In this document: piece after piece, positions 50,612 through 60,273 of the stretch
How the letters are laid out: the number at the start of each line of letters is the position of its first letter
Numbering within the stretch: position 1 is the stretch's first letter
NCBI RefSeq assembly: GCF_000284375.1
Contig: NC_017249.1
Coordinates: forward strand, 248,001-312,000
Reading direction: 5' to 3'
Origin: Bradyrhizobium japonicum USDA 6
GTDB taxonomy: Bacteria > Pseudomonadota > Alphaproteobacteria > Rhizobiales > Xanthobacteraceae
DNA: 64,000 nucleotides
The notes under the pieces: model-generated
Databases searched by the model: none
The model's input: only the letters and a program-made list of their open reading frames with translations
What the model was told of the DNA's origin: nothing
Position numbers and translations under genes: made by a program

Positions 50612-52954
50612 ATGGGTGTTGAAGGCATCGGCGCGCGCGTCGTGCGCAAGGAAGACAAGCGTTTCATTACCGGCAAGGGCCGTTACGTCGACGACATCAA
50701 ATTGCAGGGCATGACCCATGCCCATTTCATCAGAAGCCCGCATGCGCACGCCAAGGTGAAGAAGATCGATTCTTCCGCCGCGCTGAAGATGCCGGGCGTG
50801 GTCGCAGTGCTCACCGGACAACAGGTCGTCGACGACAAGGTCGGCAATCTCATCTGCGGCTGGGCCATCACCTCCAAGGACGGCAGCCCGATGAAGATGG
50901 GCGCATGGCCCGCGATGGCGCCGGAAACGGTGCGCTTCGTCGGCCAGGCCGTCGCCGTCGTGATCGCCGACAGCAAGAACCTCGCGCGCGACGCGGCCGA
51001 AGCTGTCGTCGTCGACTACGAGGAACTTCCCGCGGTCGCCGATATCCACGCCGCGATCAAGGCCGGCGCGCCGCAGCTTCACCCTGAAGCCCCCGGCAAC
51101 CAGGTCTATGACTGGGTGATCGGCGACGAGGGCGCGACGGATGCCGCCTTCGCCAAGGCCGCCAATGTGGTCAAGCTCGACGTCACCAACAACCGCCTCG
51201 CCCCGAACGCGATGGAGCCGCGCGCGGCGATCGCGGATTACGACGCGGCGGAAGAGCACTTCACCCTCTATACGACGTCGCAGAACCCGCACGTCGCCCG
51301 CCTGGTGCTGTCGGCGTTCTACAACATCGCCCCCGAGCACAAGCTGCGCGTGATCGCCCCCGATGTCGGCGGCGGCTTCGGCTCAAAAATCTTCATCTAT
51401 CCCGAGGAGATGGTGGCGCTGTGGGCCTCGAAGAAGGTCGGCCGCCCGGTAAAATGGACCGGCGACCGCACCGAGGCCTTCCTCACCGATGCGCATGGCC
51501 GTGACCACGTCACCCATGCCGAAATGGCGTTCGACGCCAACAACAAGATCACCGGCTTGAAGGTGAAGACCTACGCCAATTTCGGCGCCTACATGTCGCT
51601 GTTCTCCTCGTCGGTCCCGACCTATCTCTACGCGACGCTGCTGTCGGGCCAGTACAATATCCCGGCGATCCATGCCGAGGTGGTCGGGATGTACACCAAT
51701 ACCACGCCGGTCGACGCCTATCGCGGCGCGGGCCGCCCCGAGGCGAGCTATTTGATCGAACGGCTGATGGAGACGGCCGCGCGGCAGTTGAAGGTCGATC
51801 CGGCCCAGCTGCGCCGGACCAACTTCATCACCCAGTTCCCGCACCAGACGCCTGTCATCATGGCCTACGACACTGGTGACTTTAATGCCTCGCTCGATGC
51901 CGCGATGAAGGCGATCGACTATGCCGGCTTCGCAGCCCGCAAGGCCAAGGCGAAGGCGGACGGCAAGCTGCGCGGCATCGGCGTGTCCTGCTACATCGAG
52001 GCCTGCGGCATCGCGCCCTCGAAGGCGGTCGGCAGCCTCGGCGCCGGCGTTGGTCTGTGGGAATCCGCCGAAGTGCGGGTCAACCCGGTCGGCACCATCG
52101 AGATCTTGACGGGCTCGCACAGCCACGGCCAGGGTCACGAGACCACGTTCTGCCAGCTTGTGGCGGATCGCCTGGGCGTTCCCATCAGCCAGGTCTCGAT
52201 CGTTCATGGCGACACCGACAAGGTGCAGTTCGGCATGGGCACCTACGGCTCGCGCTCTGCGGCCGTCGGTCTGACCGCGATCCTGAAGGCCATGGAGAAG
52301 ATGGAATCCAAGGCCAAGAAGATCGCAGCGCATGCGCTCGAAGCGTCCGAGGGCGACATCGTCATCGAGAACGGCGAGTTCAAGGTGGCCGGTACCGACA
52401 AGGCGATCGCCTTCCCGATGGTCGCACTCGCGGCCTACACCGCGCACAATCTGCCTGACGGGATGGAGCCAGGCCTGAAGGAAAGCGCCTTCTACGACCC
52501 CTCCAACTTCACCTTCCCGGCCGGCGCCTACATCTGCGAGCTCGAGGTCGATCCCGGCACCGGCAAGACCTCCTTCGTCAACTTCGTCGCGGCCGACGAT
52601 TTCGGCCGGCTCATCAACCCGATGATCGTCGAGGGACAGGTCCATGGCGGCCTTGCCCAGGGGATCGGGCAGGCGCTGCTCGAGCACGCCATCTACGATG
52701 CCAACGGCCAGCCCGTCACGGCCTCGTTCATGGATTACTCCATGCCGCGCGCCGACGACCTGCCCTCGTTCAACCTCTCCCACACCACGACGCTGTGCCC
52801 GGGCAATCCCCTGGGCATCAAGGGCTGCGGTGAGGCCGGCGCGATCGGCGCCTCTGCGGCCGTGATCAACGCGATCACGGATGCGATCGGCAAGAACAAC
52901 CTGGAAATGCCCGCAACCCCGGACCGGGTGTGGCGCACGATCCACGCGGCCTGA
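50612..52954 (+). CDS. coxL: Form II CO-dehydrogenase-like molybdopterin subunit
   Basis: A 780-aa molybdenum-cofactor subunit. The active-site loop is AYRGAGR at residues 369-375, the form II signature. Form I CO dehydrogenases carry AYxCSFR with a Cys that binds copper, so this protein lacks that Cys. The conserved catalytic Glu lies in [10 protein letters not shown] near the C-terminus, and DVGGGFGSK is the cofactor loop. Form II proteins are common in Bradyrhizobium. Whether they oxidise CO efficiently or another aldehyde/heterocycle is unsettled. It lies 82 bases after coxS and 13 bases before coxM. Confidence 0.94.
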   Translation: MGVEGIGARVVRKEDKRFITGKGRYVDDIKLQGMTHAHFIRSPHAHAKVKKIDSSAALKMPGVVAVLTGQQVVDDKVGNLICGWAITSKDGSPMKMGAWPAMAPETVRFVGQAVAVVIADSKNLARDAAEAVVVDYEELPAVADIHAAIKAGAPQLHPEAPGNQVYDWVIGDEGATDAAFAKAANVVKLDVTNNRLAPNAMEPRAAIADYDAAEEHFTLYTTSQNPHVARLVLSAFYNIAPEHKLRVIAPDVGGGFGSKIFIYPEEMVALWASKKVGRPVKWTGDRTEAFLTDAHGRDHVTHAEMAFDANNKITGLKVKTYANFGAYMSLFSSSVPTYLYATLLSGQYNIPAIHAEVVGMYTNTTPVDAYRGAGRPEASYLIERLMETAARQLKVDPAQLRRTNFITQFPHQTPVIMAYDTGDFNASLDAAMKAIDYAGFAARKAKAKADGKLRGIGVSCYIEACGIAPSKAVGSLGAGVGLWESAEVRVNPVGTIEILTGSHSHGQGHETTFCQLVADRLGVPISQVSIVHGDTDKVQFGMGTYGSRSAAVGLTAILKAMEKMESKAKKIAAHALEASEGDIVIENGEFKVAGTDKAIAFPMVALAAYTAHNLPDGMEPGLKESAFYDPSNFTFPAGAYICELEVDPGTGKTSFVNFVAADDFGRLINPMIVEGQVHGGLAQGIGQALLEHAIYDANGQPVTASFMDYSMPRADDLPSFNLSHTTTLCPGNPLGIKGCGEAGAIGASAAVINAITDAIGKNNLEMPATPDRVWRTIHAA

Positions 52955-52967
52955 GAGGAGCAACAAG

Positions 52968-53768
52968 ATGTACCAGACCACTTATCATCGCCCCTCCTCG
53001 GTCGACGAGGCCGTCGCCCTGTTCGGCAAGAGCAGTGAGGCGAAATTCCTCGCCGGCGGCCAGACCTTGCTGCCGGTCATGAAGCAGCGCCTCGCCGCAC
53101 CGTCCGACGTGATCGACCTCGGCAAGATCAAGGAGCTGCAGGGCGTCGAGCTCTCGGGCGACGTGCTGACCATCAAGGCCGGCACGACCTATTTCGACAT
53201 CATGCAGAATGCCGATGTGAAGAAGGCGATCCCCGCGATCGCCTATCTCACCTCGGTGCTCGGCGATCCCGCCGTGCGCTATCGCGGCACGATCGGCGGC
53301 TCGATCGCCAACAACGATCCCGCCGCGGACTATCCGGCCGCGCTGGTCGCGCTCGGCGCCACCGTCAAGACCAACAAGCGGTCGATCTCGGCCGAGGACT
53401 TCTTCCAGGGCCTGTTCACGACGGCGCTGGAAGACGGCGAGATCATCACCGCGGTGTCGTTCCCGGTGCCGGCGAAGGCGGGCTACGAAAAAATGCGGCA
53501 CCCGGCCTCGCGCTTCGCGCTGACCGCCGTGTTCGTCGCGCAGACGAAGTCGGGCGAGATCCGTGTTGCCGCCACCGGCGCCTCGCAGAGCGGCGTGATG
53601 CGGGTGCCCGCGATCGAAGCCGCGTTGAAGGCGAACTGGTCGCCGTCGGCGCTCGACAATGTCAGCATTCCGGCGAGCGGATTGCTGGCCGATATCCACG
53701 GCTCGGCGGAATACCGCGCCAACCTCGTCAAGGTGATGGCGCAGCGCGCGGTGGCCGCCGCGGGCTGA
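52968..53768 (+). CDS. coxM: CO-dehydrogenase-type FAD subunit
   Basis: A 266-aa FAD-binding subunit. Flavin motifs are AKFLAGGQTLLPVMKQRLA and TIGGSIANNDPAADYPAAL. It would pass electrons from CoxS to a quinone or cytochrome acceptor. ATG 52968 has GAGGAG 7 bases upstream; an in-frame ATG further upstream overlaps coxL and adds a non-family leader. It ends the operon before a strong terminator; no cox maturation genes (coxD, coxE, coxF, coxG) are next to it in this window. Confidence 0.94.
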   Translation: MYQTTYHRPSSVDEAVALFGKSSEAKFLAGGQTLLPVMKQRLAAPSDVIDLGKIKELQGVELSGDVLTIKAGTTYFDIMQNADVKKAIPAIAYLTSVLGDPAVRYRGTIGGSIANNDPAADYPAALVALGATVKTNKRSISAEDFFQGLFTTALEDGEIITAVSFPVPAKAGYEKMRHPASRFALTAVFVAQTKSGEIRVAATGASQSGVMRVPAIEAALKANWSPSALDNVSIPASGLLADIHGSAEYRANLVKVMAQRAVAAAG

Positions 53769-53825
53769 TCGCATCGATAAAGCGCGACAGCACGTCGCGC
53801 CTTAGCGCCTCAACACAAATCTTCC

Positions 53826-53855
53826 GCGGCGCGCAGCAATGCGCGCCGCTTTTAT
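53826..53855 (+). terminator. Intrinsic terminator of coxSLM
   Basis: A perfect 9-bp GC-rich stem, GCGGCGCGC / GCGCGCCGC, with a 6-base loop is followed by TTTTATT. It sits 57 bases after the coxM stop and separates the operon from the CoA-transferase-family gene downstream. Confidence 0.86.
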
Positions 53856-53999
53856 TATGCGCCTATGCATGAAAAGCGCTTGCCTCGTCCGGTGTAAGGC
53901 AGGAAAAGTTAATCAGCCAATTAACTCGCCCCGCAGAGGAACGTCCCTGGCGCTTGCCGACTATCGGCAATCCGCCTCGCGACCCGAGGAAACAACAAC

Positions 54000-55106
54000 G
54001 TGCTCGATAAACCAGCGCCCACCTCCTCCGTCCGCACCTCCGGCCCGCTCTCGGGCTTCCGCGTCGTCGAATTCGCCGGCATCGGACCCGGCCCGTTCGC
54101 CTGCATGATGCTGGCCGACATGGGCGCCGATGTCGTCACGCTCGATCGCGTCGGTGCCAAGAAGAGCATGAAGTCGGTCGCAGGCCGCGGCCGCAAGGTG
54201 ATCGAGCTCGACCTCAAGGACAAGGCGGCGATCGCAGAGGTGCTCGACCTGCTTGCCAGCGCCGATGCGCTGGTCGAGGGCTTTCGACCCGGCGTGATGG
54301 AGCGGCTTGGGCTCGGCCCGGACGTCGTGCTCGCGCGCAATCCAAAGCTCGTCTACGGCCGCATGACCGGCTGGGGCCAGGAAGGCCCGCTCGCCAACGC
54401 CGCCGGCCACGACATCAATTACATCTCGATCACCGGCGCGCTGGCCGCGATCGGCACCAAGGAAGCCCCGGTGCCGCCGCTCAATTTGGTCGGCGATTTC
54501 GGCGGCGGCGCGCTCTATCTCGTCGTCGGCGTGCTCGCCGCCCTCCTCGAAGCGCAAAGATCCGGCAAGGGCCAGGTCGTGGACGCCGCGATGTGCGACG
54601 GCGCGGCCTCGCTGATGTCGTTCTTCTTCGACATGACCACGATCGGCCGCTGGACCGAAGGCCGCAACCAGAACTTCCTCGACGGCGGCGCGCATTTCTA
54701 TGGCGTCTACGAATGCGCCTGCGGTCATTTCGTCTCGATCGGCTCGATTGAGCCGCAGTTCTACGCGCTGCTCCGCGAGCACGCTGGCCTCTCCGATGCC
54801 GATTTCGACGCGCAGATGGACCGCAAGGCCTGGCCCGCGCTGAAGCAGAAATTGCAGGCCGTGTTCAAGAGCAAGACCCGCGAGGACTGGTGCAGGATCA
54901 TGGAAGGCACCGACATCTGCTTCGCCCCGGTGCTGACCATGTCGGAAGCGACCGAGCATCCGCACATGGTCGCCCGCAACGTCTTCCTCGAACGCCACGG
55001 CGTGAAGCAGCCGGCGCCGGCACCAAGGTTCTCGCGCACTCCGTCTGCGGTGCGGGAGCCGGAGGGCGCGGAGATTGGTGCGGTGATGGCTGCGTGGAAG
55101 AGGTAG
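54000..55106 (+). CDS. Alpha-methylacyl-CoA racemase (CaiB/BaiF family)
   Basis: A 368-aa type III CoA-transferase-fold protein. The racemase-type residues are visible: His in [19 protein letters not shown], Asp in [12 protein letters not shown] and Glu in [11 protein letters not shown], corresponding to the His/Asp/Glu catalytic set of bacterial MCR. It would invert 2-methylacyl-CoA stereochemistry in branched fatty acid or sterol side-chain breakdown. The GTG start follows GAGGAAA by 8-9 bases. A terminator and 150 further bases separate it from coxM, so it has its own promoter. A CoA transferase acting on another acid is the alternative. Confidence 0.87.
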   Translation: MLDKPAPTSSVRTSGPLSGFRVVEFAGIGPGPFACMMLADMGADVVTLDRVGAKKSMKSVAGRGRKVIELDLKDKAAIAEVLDLLASADALVEGFRPGVMERLGLGPDVVLARNPKLVYGRMTGWGQEGPLANAAGHDINYISITGALAAIGTKEAPVPPLNLVGDFGGGALYLVVGVLAALLEAQRSGKGQVVDAAMCDGAASLMSFFFDMTTIGRWTEGRNQNFLDGGAHFYGVYECACGHFVSIGSIEPQFYALLREHAGLSDADFDAQMDRKAWPALKQKLQAVFKSKTREDWCRIMEGTDICFAPVLTMSEATEHPHMVARNVFLERHGVKQPAPAPRFSRTPSAVREPEGAEIGAVMAAWKR

Positions 55107-55127
55107 ATCCAGCCCCGGCAAAGATCG

Positions 55128-55222
55128 CGTAGAGCGGGCAAAGGCGCGAAGCGCCGGGCCCACCATCTCTCCACAATCCTGATAGAAGTGGTGGGCACGC
55201 TTGCGCTTTGCCCACCCTACGG
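55128..55222. repeat. Inverted intergenic repeat (GGTGGGC type)
   Basis: Arms around GGGCAAAGGCGCGAAGCGCC (55136-55155) and GGTGGGCACGCTTGCGCTTT (55190-55209) are inverted copies, ending CCCACCCTACGG. It lies between convergent racemase and hppD genes. Confidence 0.55.
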
Positions 55223-55244
55223 CAGTGTGCCCGAACGCCGCGAC

Positions 55245-56363
55245 CTACGCCGCGTTGTCCACCTTCAACACGCCGCGGCGGATCTGGTCCTCCTCGATCG
55301 ACTCGAACAGGGCCTTGAAATTGCCCTCGCCAAAACCGTCGTCGCCCTTGCGCTGGATGAACTCGAAGAAGATCGGGCCGATCGCGTTGGCGGAGAAGAT
55401 CTGCAGCAGCACCTTGGTCTGGCCGCCGTCGACCACGCCCTCACCATCGATCAGAATGCCGTTGGTCTGGAGCCGCGCGACGTCCTCGCCGTGCTTGGGC
55501 AGGCGCGCGTCGATCCGCTCGAAATAGGTCTCGGGCGGCGACGGCATGAAGGGCAGGCCGGCTTCGCGCAGGCCTTCGATGGTGGCGTGGATATCGCGGC
55601 AACCGCAGGCGATGTGCTGGATGCCTTCGCCGCGATAGATATTCAGATATTCCTCGATCTGGCCGGAATCGCCGGCGTCCTCGTTGATCGGAATCCGGAT
55701 CTTGCCGTCCGGGCTGGTCAGCGCGCGCGAGAACAGGCCGGAGGCGCGGCCCTCGATGTCGAAGAAGCGGATCTGGCGGAAGTTGAACAGCTTTTGGTAG
55801 AAGCCCGTCCACACATCCATGCGGCCGCGATGGACGTTGTGGGTGAGGTGATCGAGATAGAACAGGCCGGCGCCGACGGGCTTGGGATCGCGTGCACCCA
55901 GCCACTCGAACTCGGTATCATAGGCCGAGCCCTTGGCGCCGTAGCGATCGACGAAATAGAGCAGGCTGCCGCCGATGCCCTTGATCGCGGGCACATCGAG
56001 CGTCTTCTGCGCCGACGACACATCGGCAGGTTCGGCGCCGAGCGCGATCGCACGGTCATAGGCCGCCTTCGCATCGACCACGCGAAACGCCATCGACGGC
56101 GCGCAGGGGCCATGCGCGGCGACGAAGTCGAAGCCGTGGGTGCCGGGCTCCTCGTTGACGAGATAGTTGATGTCGCCCTGGCGATAGACCGTGATCTTCT
56201 TGGTCCTGTGACGTGCGACGGGCGCATAACCCATCAGCTTGAACAGCGCGTGCAGTTCTTCCGGATTGGGATGCGCATATTCGACGAACTCGAACCCGTC
56301 GGTGCCCATCGGATTGTCGGCGGTGATGGTGGCCGGCGGTGCATCGTGCGGAAACGGACCCAT
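55245..56363 (-). CDS. hppD: 4-hydroxyphenylpyruvate dioxygenase
   Basis: A 372-aa Fe(II) dioxygenase that turns 4-hydroxyphenylpyruvate into homogentisate, the entry step of tyrosine breakdown here. Iron ligands are His in YLDHLTHNV, His in GIQHIACG and Glu in IFFEFIQRKGDDGFGEGNF. ATG 56363 has GGAGA 5 bases upstream; longer frames add an unrelated tail. It diverges from an Lrp/AsnC gene and is likely controlled by it through the CGTGCA sites at 56407-56464. The other pathway genes, fahA and hmgA, lie 1-4 kb away. Confidence 0.96.
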   Translation of the reverse strand: MGPFPHDAPPATITADNPMGTDGFEFVEYAHPNPEELHALFKLMGYAPVARHRTKKITVYRQGDINYLVNEEPGTHGFDFVAAHGPCAPSMAFRVVDAKAAYDRAIALGAEPADVSSAQKTLDVPAIKGIGGSLLYFVDRYGAKGSAYDTEFEWLGARDPKPVGAGLFYLDHLTHNVHRGRMDVWTGFYQKLFNFRQIRFFDIEGRASGLFSRALTSPDGKIRIPINEDAGDSGQIEEYLNIYRGEGIQHIACGCRDIHATIEGLREAGLPFMPSPPETYFERIDARLPKHGEDVARLQTNGILIDGEGVVDGGQTKVLLQIFSANAIGPIFFEFIQRKGDDGFGEGNFKALFESIEEDQIRRGVLKVDNAA

Positions 56364-56406
56364 GGTGCTCTCCAATTGCTGCTGCCATGAACTATCCTTC
56401 ACCGGC

Positions 56407-56464
56407 CGTGCAATGAGCGTGCAAACGGGACGCGATTTGGCTATCATATGCACGATCCGTGCAA
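56407..56464. promoter_or_regulatory. Lrp/AsnC-type operator region between hppD and its regulator
   Basis: CGTGCAA occurs at 56407-56413, 56418-56424 and 56458-56464. The first two are 11 bp apart, one helical turn. TGCACG-atc-CGTGCA (56449-56463) is a perfect dyad. The spacing suits a wrapped Lrp-type octamer controlling both divergent genes. Confidence 0.6.
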
Positions 56465-56482
56465 GAAATGGACGAATGACGC

Positions 56483-56962
56483 ATGATCTCAGTAGACGTC
56501 TTCGACCTCAAGATCCTGGGCGCGCTCCAGGACGACGGCCGCCTCACCAACCAGGAGCTCGCCGACCTGGCGGGACTCTCGGCCTCGCAATGCTCGCGGC
56601 GGCGGATGCGGCTGGAGGAGGAGAAGGTGATCTCGGGCTATCACGCCGATCTCTCCAGCGAGGCGCTGGGCTTCGGTGTGATCGCCTTTATCCAGGTGGG
56701 GCTCGCGACCCACTCGCCGGACAATTCGAAACGCTTCCGCGCCTTGGTCAACCGCATCGACGAGATCCAGGAGGCCTATTCGCTGACGGGCGACGCCGAT
56801 TACGTGCTGAAGGCTGTTCTCCGCGATCTCAAGGGTCTCTCCAACCTCGTCAACGACGTGCTGATGCCGCACCAGAGCGTGGCGCATGTGCGCTCCTCGA
56901 TCGTGCTCGACAGGCTTAAGGAAAGCTCGCGGCTGCCGCTGAAGGATTTGAAGGCTGGCTGA
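56483..56962 (+). CDS. Lrp/AsnC-family transcriptional regulator
   Basis: A 159-aa regulator with an N-terminal helix-turn-helix (DLKILGALQDDGRLTNQELADLAGLSASQCSRRRMRLEEEKVISGY) and a RAM ligand domain (IQEAYSLTGDADYVLKAVLRDLKGL). It diverges from hppD across 119 bases that carry repeated CGTGCA sites. By position it controls tyrosine catabolism, probably responding to an aromatic amino acid or its keto acid. Confidence 0.95.
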   Translation: MISVDVFDLKILGALQDDGRLTNQELADLAGLSASQCSRRRMRLEEEKVISGYHADLSSEALGFGVIAFIQVGLATHSPDNSKRFRALVNRIDEIQEAYSLTGDADYVLKAVLRDLKGLSNLVNDVLMPHQSVAHVRSSIVLDRLKESSRLPLKDLKAG

Positions 56963-57035
56963 AATCGAGGGAACTACGGCATTCGCGCTTCACGCGCCGT
57001 CTGCGATGATCAAGCCAATCTGCGGAGATTCAGCC

Positions 57036-57347
57036 ATGGCCCTCCAGCTTCGACCGAACTGCGAATATTGCGACCGCGACCTGCCGCCTGATGCAACGGA
57101 CGCGCGGATCTGCTCCTATGAATGCACGTTCTGTGCGGATTGCGTCGAGACGAAACTCTCCAACGTCTGCCCGAATTGCGGCGGCGGCTTTGCGCCGCGC
57201 CCGATCAGGCCGACGCAGGAATGGCGGACGGGGGTGTGCGTCGCCAAGCACGTGCCATCCGACAAGCGGGTGCATCTGAAGTACAGCCTGGAGGACGTCG
57301 CCGCGCATTGCGCGCGGGTGCGCGACGTGCCGCCGGAGCGGCGGTAA
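57036..57347 (+). CDS. DUF1272 zinc-ribbon protein
   Basis: A 103-aa protein with cysteine-rich core LRPNCEYCDRDLPPDATDARICSYECTFCADCVE..NVCPNCGGGF. At least four CxxC-type pairs are suited to two zinc sites. DUF1272 proteins have no established role. The start MALQLRPNC at 57036 fits the family; an upstream ATG at 57006 would add ten residues. It is 73 bases after the AsnC gene on the same strand and could be co-transcribed. Confidence 0.88.
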   Translation: MALQLRPNCEYCDRDLPPDATDARICSYECTFCADCVETKLSNVCPNCGGGFAPRPIRPTQEWRTGVCVAKHVPSDKRVHLKYSLEDVAAHCARVRDVPPERR

Positions 57348-57357
57348 TTTCGAGGCC

Positions 57358-57436
57358 GTCGTTCCGGGGCGATGCGCAGCATCGAACCCGGAACCTCGAG
57401 ATTCCGGGTTCGCGCTACGCGCGCCCCGGAATGACA
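57358..57436. repeat. Palindromic intergenic repeat
   Basis: CGTTCCGGGGCG..GAACCCGGAACCTCGAG faces ATTCCGGGTTCGCG..CGCCCCGGAATGAC, an inverted pair forming a long hairpin between convergent DUF1272 and fahA genes, probably a 3' transcript end. Confidence 0.65.
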
Positions 57437-57443
57437 GTCAGCC

Positions 57444-58715
57444 CTACTCCGCCGCCAAAATCGTCCCTTCGACCTCGCCGAACCCGACGCGATAGCCGTT
57501 ACCCTGGCACCAGCCGCGCATGACGAGACTGTCGCCGTCCTCCAGGAACGAGCGCTTGATCCCGCCGGGCAATTCGACCGGCTCGGTGCCGTTCCAGCTG
57601 ATCTCCAGCAAGCTGCCGCGCTGGTTCTTCTCCGGGCCGGAGATCGTGCCGCTGCCGAGGAGATCGCCGACATTCATCGCACAGCCGCTGGAGGCGTGGT
57701 GCATGAGCTGCTGCACCGAGGACCAGTACATATATTTGAAATTGGTGCGGCTGATGCCGGCGGGCACATTGGCGCCGGCCGCGCGCAAGGAGACGTCGAG
57801 CTCGAGATCGTAATTCTGCGGCTTCGCCTGCTTGAGATAATCCAGCGGTACCGGCTCTTGCTCCGGCCCCTTCAGCCGGAACGGCTCCAGCGCCTCGCGC
57901 GTCACCACCCACGGGCTGATCGAAGTCGCGAACGCTTTTGCCAGGAACGGCCCGAGCGGCACATATTCCCATTGCTGGATGTCGCGCGCGCTCCAGTCGT
58001 TGAGCAGCACGAAGCCGAAGATCATCTCCTCGGCCTGTTGCTCCCCAAGCATGCCGCCCATGGCTGAGGGCTGGCCGACCACGACGCCCATCTCCAGCTC
58101 GAAATCGAGCCGCTTGCACGGCCCGAAGCTGGGTACCTCGACATTCGGCGGCTTCAACTGCCCGCGCGGCCGCTTCACTTTTGTGCCGGAGACCACGACG
58201 GTCGAGGCGCGGCCATTATAGGCGATCGGCATGTGCAGCCAGTTCGGCTGCAGCGCGTTGTCCTTGCCGCGGAACATCACGCCGACATTGGTGGCGTGCT
58301 CCTTCGACGAATAGAAGTCGGTGTAGCCGGAGACCGCGAACGGCAGATGCAATTTTGCATCGCGCATCGGCACCAGCACCTGCTTGCGCAGCTCCTCGTT
58401 GTCGCGCAGCTCCGGGTGATCATGGCGCAGCAGCTCGCTGATCCGCTCCCGTGTCTTGGTCCAGACTTTTGGTCCGAGCGCCATGAACGGATTGAGCGAG
58501 GGGCCGGAGAACACCCCGAGCGGACCGACATCGAGCCGACAATCCTGCTCGAGCGCCCAGAGATCGAGCACATAAGTGCCGATCGCGACGCCGACGCGCG
58601 GCGTGGGATTCGCCGCGGTCGAGAACACGCCATAGGCCAGGTTCTGGATCGGGAAGTCGGAGGCGGGATCGACCTCGATGAAGGATCGGAGGCTGGGGTC
58701 GTTGGGGTGGGGCAT
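57444..58715 (-). CDS. fahA: Fumarylacetoacetase
   Basis: A 423-aa hydrolase that splits fumarylacetoacetate into fumarate and acetoacetate, the last step of homogentisate breakdown. It has an N-terminal SH3-like part and a C-terminal catalytic barrel. Metal-site text includes YTDFYSSKEHATNVG, DFELEMGVVVG and LLNDWSARDIQQWEYVPLGPF. The start MPHPNDPSLRSF at 58715 matches the family. It follows hmgA on the same strand, separated by a 170-base palindromic repeat. No maleylacetoacetate isomerase gene is visible in the window. Confidence 0.96.
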   Translation of the reverse strand: MPHPNDPSLRSFIEVDPASDFPIQNLAYGVFSTAANPTPRVGVAIGTYVLDLWALEQDCRLDVGPLGVFSGPSLNPFMALGPKVWTKTRERISELLRHDHPELRDNEELRKQVLVPMRDAKLHLPFAVSGYTDFYSSKEHATNVGVMFRGKDNALQPNWLHMPIAYNGRASTVVVSGTKVKRPRGQLKPPNVEVPSFGPCKRLDFELEMGVVVGQPSAMGGMLGEQQAEEMIFGFVLLNDWSARDIQQWEYVPLGPFLAKAFATSISPWVVTREALEPFRLKGPEQEPVPLDYLKQAKPQNYDLELDVSLRAAGANVPAGISRTNFKYMYWSSVQQLMHHASSGCAMNVGDLLGSGTISGPEKNQRGSLLEISWNGTEPVELPGGIKRSFLEDGDSLVMRGWCQGNGYRVGFGEVEGTILAAE

Positions 58716-58745
58716 TGGTTTCCCGTGGCGCAGCGGTGATGGTGT

Positions 58746-58917
58746 CACCCTCCCCTGGAGGGGGAGGGTAGGCTCATATTGAGCGCAGCGAAATATGAGA
58801 CGGGGTGGGGTGATCTCTCAACACGGGCAGTGCTCCTTGCGGAGAGACCGTCACCCCACCTCGCTACGCATTCCGCTTCGCTGCATGCGTGGCGACCCTC
58901 CCCTCAAGGGGAGGGTA
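58746..58917. repeat. Inverted GC-rich intergenic repeat pair
   Basis: CCTCCCCCTGGAGGGGGAGGG with GAGACGGGGTGGGGTGA, and GTCACCCCACCTCGC with CGACCCTCCCCTCAAGGGGA, form mirrored arms. It occupies almost the whole space between hmgA and fahA, inside what should be one transcript, and might stabilise the upstream mRNA or reduce fahA expression. Confidence 0.6.
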
Positions 58918-58924
58918 AGCAAGA

Positions 58925-60271
58925 CTACCGCCTGTTCGGATCGAACCGCTTCTTCAGACCCGTCCAGCAATCCGCGTAATTATCCTGCAGCGTGGACGAC
59001 TTCGCGGCATGCGCTGTGACGCGCTGCGGGTAGCGGGTCTCGAACATGAAGGCCATGGTGCCGGTCAGCTTGACCGGTTTCAGCTCCCCGTTGCTGGCGT
59101 GCTCGAACGCATCGCGGTCCGGGCCGTGCGGCAGCATGCAATTGTGCAGGCTGATTCCGCCCGGGACAAACCCCTGCGGCTTGGCGTCGTAGACGCCGTA
59201 GATCAGGCCCATGAACTCGCTCATGATGTTCATGTGATACCAGGGCGGGCGGAAGGTGTTGTCAGCCACCATCCAGCGCTCGGGGAAGATCACGAAGTCG
59301 ATGTTCGCGGTGCCCGCGGTCTCCGACGGCGAGGTCAGCACCGTGAAGATCGAGGGATCGGGATGGTCGAAGCCGATGGCGCCGACCGGAGAGAAGGTGC
59401 GCAGATCATATTTGTAGGGCGCGTAATTGCCGTGCCAGGCCACGACGTCGATCGGCGAATGCGGCAACGCGGTCTTGAACAGCGCTCCGCCCCATTTCAC
59501 GTAGAGCTCGGTCGGCGTGTCCTTGTCCTCGTAATGCGCGACCGGGGTGAGGAAGTCGCGCGCGTTGGCGAGGCAATTGGCGCCGATCGGCCCGCGCTCC
59601 GGCAGCGTGAAGGCGCCGCCGTAATTTTCGCAGAGATAGCCGCGCGCAGGACCGTTCGGAATCTCGACGCGGAATTTGACGCCGCGCGGGATCACAACGA
59701 TCTCGCCGGGCTCGGCGTCGATGCGGCCGAACTCTGTGACGAGGCGCAGGTTGCCCTGCTGGAGCACGAACATCAGCTCGCCGTCGGCATTGTAGAAGTG
59801 CTGGTCCACCATCGATTTGGTGATGAGGTAGACATGCGCGGCCATGCCGGCCTGCGTATTGACGTCGCCGGCGGTCGTCATGGTCTGCACGCCCTGAAGG
59901 AAGGTCATGTCCTCCTTCGGGATCGGCGCCGGGTCCCAGCGCAGCTGCGCGATCGGCAAATCGTATTCATGGCAGGGCGCCGAGCGCCACAGGCCGGCAT
60001 CGGCCTTCTCGAAACGACCGGAATGCTTCACCGACGGGCGGATGCGATAGAGCCAGGAGCGCTCATTGGTGCCGCGCGGCGCGGTGAATGGCGAGCCGGA
60101 GAGCTGCTCGGCATAGAGGCCGTAGGCGCAGCGCTGCGGCGAGTTGCGTCCGATCGGCAGCGCGCCCGGCAGCGCCTCGGTCTCGAAGCTGTTGCCGAAG
60201 CCGGACATGTAGCCCGGCGTGACCTGCGCCGAGCTGCGGATGATCTGGTCGGGCGAGGTGTTGACGTTCAT
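58925..60271 (-). CDS. hmgA: Homogentisate 1,2-dioxygenase
   Basis: A 448-aa cupin-fold Fe(II) enzyme that opens the homogentisate ring to maleylacetoacetate. Characteristic text: [28 protein letters not shown] at the start, [11 protein letters not shown], and the iron-site region [44 protein letters not shown] just upstream supports ATG 60271. It starts 2 bases after the MBL gene stop, so it belongs to a flavin hydroxylase-DUF2783-MBL-hmgA operon. Confidence 0.97.
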   Translation of the reverse strand: MNVNTSPDQIIRSSAQVTPGYMSGFGNSFETEALPGALPIGRNSPQRCAYGLYAEQLSGSPFTAPRGTNERSWLYRIRPSVKHSGRFEKADAGLWRSAPCHEYDLPIAQLRWDPAPIPKEDMTFLQGVQTMTTAGDVNTQAGMAAHVYLITKSMVDQHFYNADGELMFVLQQGNLRLVTEFGRIDAEPGEIVVIPRGVKFRVEIPNGPARGYLCENYGGAFTLPERGPIGANCLANARDFLTPVAHYEDKDTPTELYVKWGGALFKTALPHSPIDVVAWHGNYAPYKYDLRTFSPVGAIGFDHPDPSIFTVLTSPSETAGTANIDFVIFPERWMVADNTFRPPWYHMNIMSEFMGLIYGVYDAKPQGFVPGGISLHNCMLPHGPDRDAFEHASNGELKPVKLTGTMAFMFETRYPQRVTAHAAKSSTLQDNYADCWTGLKKRFDPNRR

Positions 60272-60273
60272 GA

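Noticed and set aside
51714..51736. True (form I) CO dehydrogenase
   Set aside because: The active-site loop is AYRGAGR, not AYxCSFR, and the gene order is S-L-M rather than M-S-L.
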